Part shown: piece by piece, positions 6,837 through 7,134 of the stretch
How positions within the stretch are numbered: the stretch's first letter is position 1
Layout: every line of letters starts with the position of its first letter
Assembly (NCBI GenBank): GCA_902772565.1
Contig: CACYBJ010000316.1
Coordinates: 1 to 7,134 of the forward strand
Reading direction: 5' to 3'
DNA length: 7,134 nucleotides
Source: an uncultured Lachnospiraceae bacterium
GTDB taxonomy: Bacteria; Bacillota; Clostridia; Lachnospirales; Lachnospiraceae
Notes under the pieces: model-generated
What the model saw: the letters and a program-made list of their open reading frames with translations, nothing else
What the model was told of the DNA's origin: nothing
The model's database searches: none
Program-made: the position numbers and the translations under genes

Positions 6837-7134
6837 ATGAAAGAAAAACAATTTGAATCTTCATCGGAAATGGTTGCCTTTGTGGCCTGCGCGGGATGCG
6901 CAGCGGGAAAGGCAAGGTTTCAGGATAAGTGCAGCAGCTGCCGGGAGGCGGTGGATCTGGGCTTTATCCGCGGCGAGTGTAAGAGCGGATGCGTGGGCGT
7001 AGGCTCCTGTATCCCGTCCTGCAAGCAGGGCGCAATGAAAATGGAAGACGGAAAGATTGTAATCGACCGCGCGCTTTGCAACGGCTGCGGTGATTGTGCG
7101 GCGGAAAGTGTCTGCCCGCAGGGGCTGATCCGGA
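6837..7134 (+). CDS. RnfB-like 4Fe-4S cluster protein (3' end missing)
   Basis: The first 99 residues of a cysteine-rich electron-transfer protein; the frame is still open at the window end. The start is fixed by AGGAGG at 6825-6830, 6 bases before the ATG. Cysteines fall in three groups: C18, C21, C32 and C35; then ECKSGCVGVGSCIPSCKQGA with C48, C52, C58 and C62; then CNGCGDC with C81, C84 and C87, and C93 followed by P. The middle block and the ending CPQGLI match the ferredoxin part of RnfB, the cluster-carrying subunit of the Rnf complex, and the first block resembles its N-terminal cluster domain. The N-terminal membrane helix of RnfB is absent, so this is a soluble relative or stand-alone protein. 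C87 to C93 has five intervening residues instead of the usual three. It is GC-rich (62% in one line) with its own promoter, so it is not part of the upstream operon. The physiological partner is unknown. Confidence 0.8.
   Translation, partial: MKEKQFESSSEMVAFVACAGCAAGKARFQDKCSSCREAVDLGFIRGECKSGCVGVGSCIPSCKQGAMKMEDGKIVIDRALCNGCGDCAAESVCPQGLIR

Overview
The window reads as a chromosomal stretch from a low-to-moderate GC Firmicute, most likely a gut Clostridia/Lachnospiraceae-type anaerobe. The basis is strong AGGAGG ribosome sites, a SPASM-type radical SAM protein, an RnfB-like iron-sulfur protein and BspA-type leucine-rich repeats with an N-terminal FVTNSSS motif. The assignment is inferred from gene content and style, not from a database match. 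All five genes lie on the + strand. I found no tRNA, rRNA, CRISPR array, transposase or integrase.

Layout: (1) 1-747 is the C-terminal part of a radical SAM/SPASM protein, cut by the window edge. (2) 748-866 is a short AT-rich intergenic region with only a weak promoter candidate. (3) 867-6658 is a tightly packed three-gene unit: a primary-type (RpoD-like) sigma factor, a 1079-residue RecQ-like superfamily 2 helicase starting 12 bp later, and a 468-residue protein starting 2 bp after the helicase stop. The third protein carries an FVTNSSS N-terminus, six BspA-type leucine-rich units and a HIRAN-like C-terminal domain. (4) 6659-6836 is a 178-bp intergenic region with short repeats and a good sigma-A-type promoter. 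(5) 6837 to the end is the start of a cysteine-rich RnfB-like iron-sulfur protein, cut by the window edge.

Base composition changes along the window. Single 60-base lines counted by hand give about 52% GC in the radical SAM gene (541-600), 28% in the helicase (2221-2280), 40% in the leucine-rich gene (5881-5940) and 62% in the iron-sulfur gene (6961-7020). The sigma and helicase genes therefore look like acquired DNA between native flanks. The leucine-rich gene is intermediate and may have a separate history.

The part most worth attention is the three-gene unit. A complete, RpoD-like sigma factor co-transcribed with a RecQ-like helicase of unusual architecture and with a DNA-end-binding (HIRAN-like) repeat protein is not a standard housekeeping operon that I recognise. 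A DNA-processing or mobile-element/phage-conflict role with dedicated transcription control is plausible, but it is inference only. The two flanking redox genes show no evident link to it.
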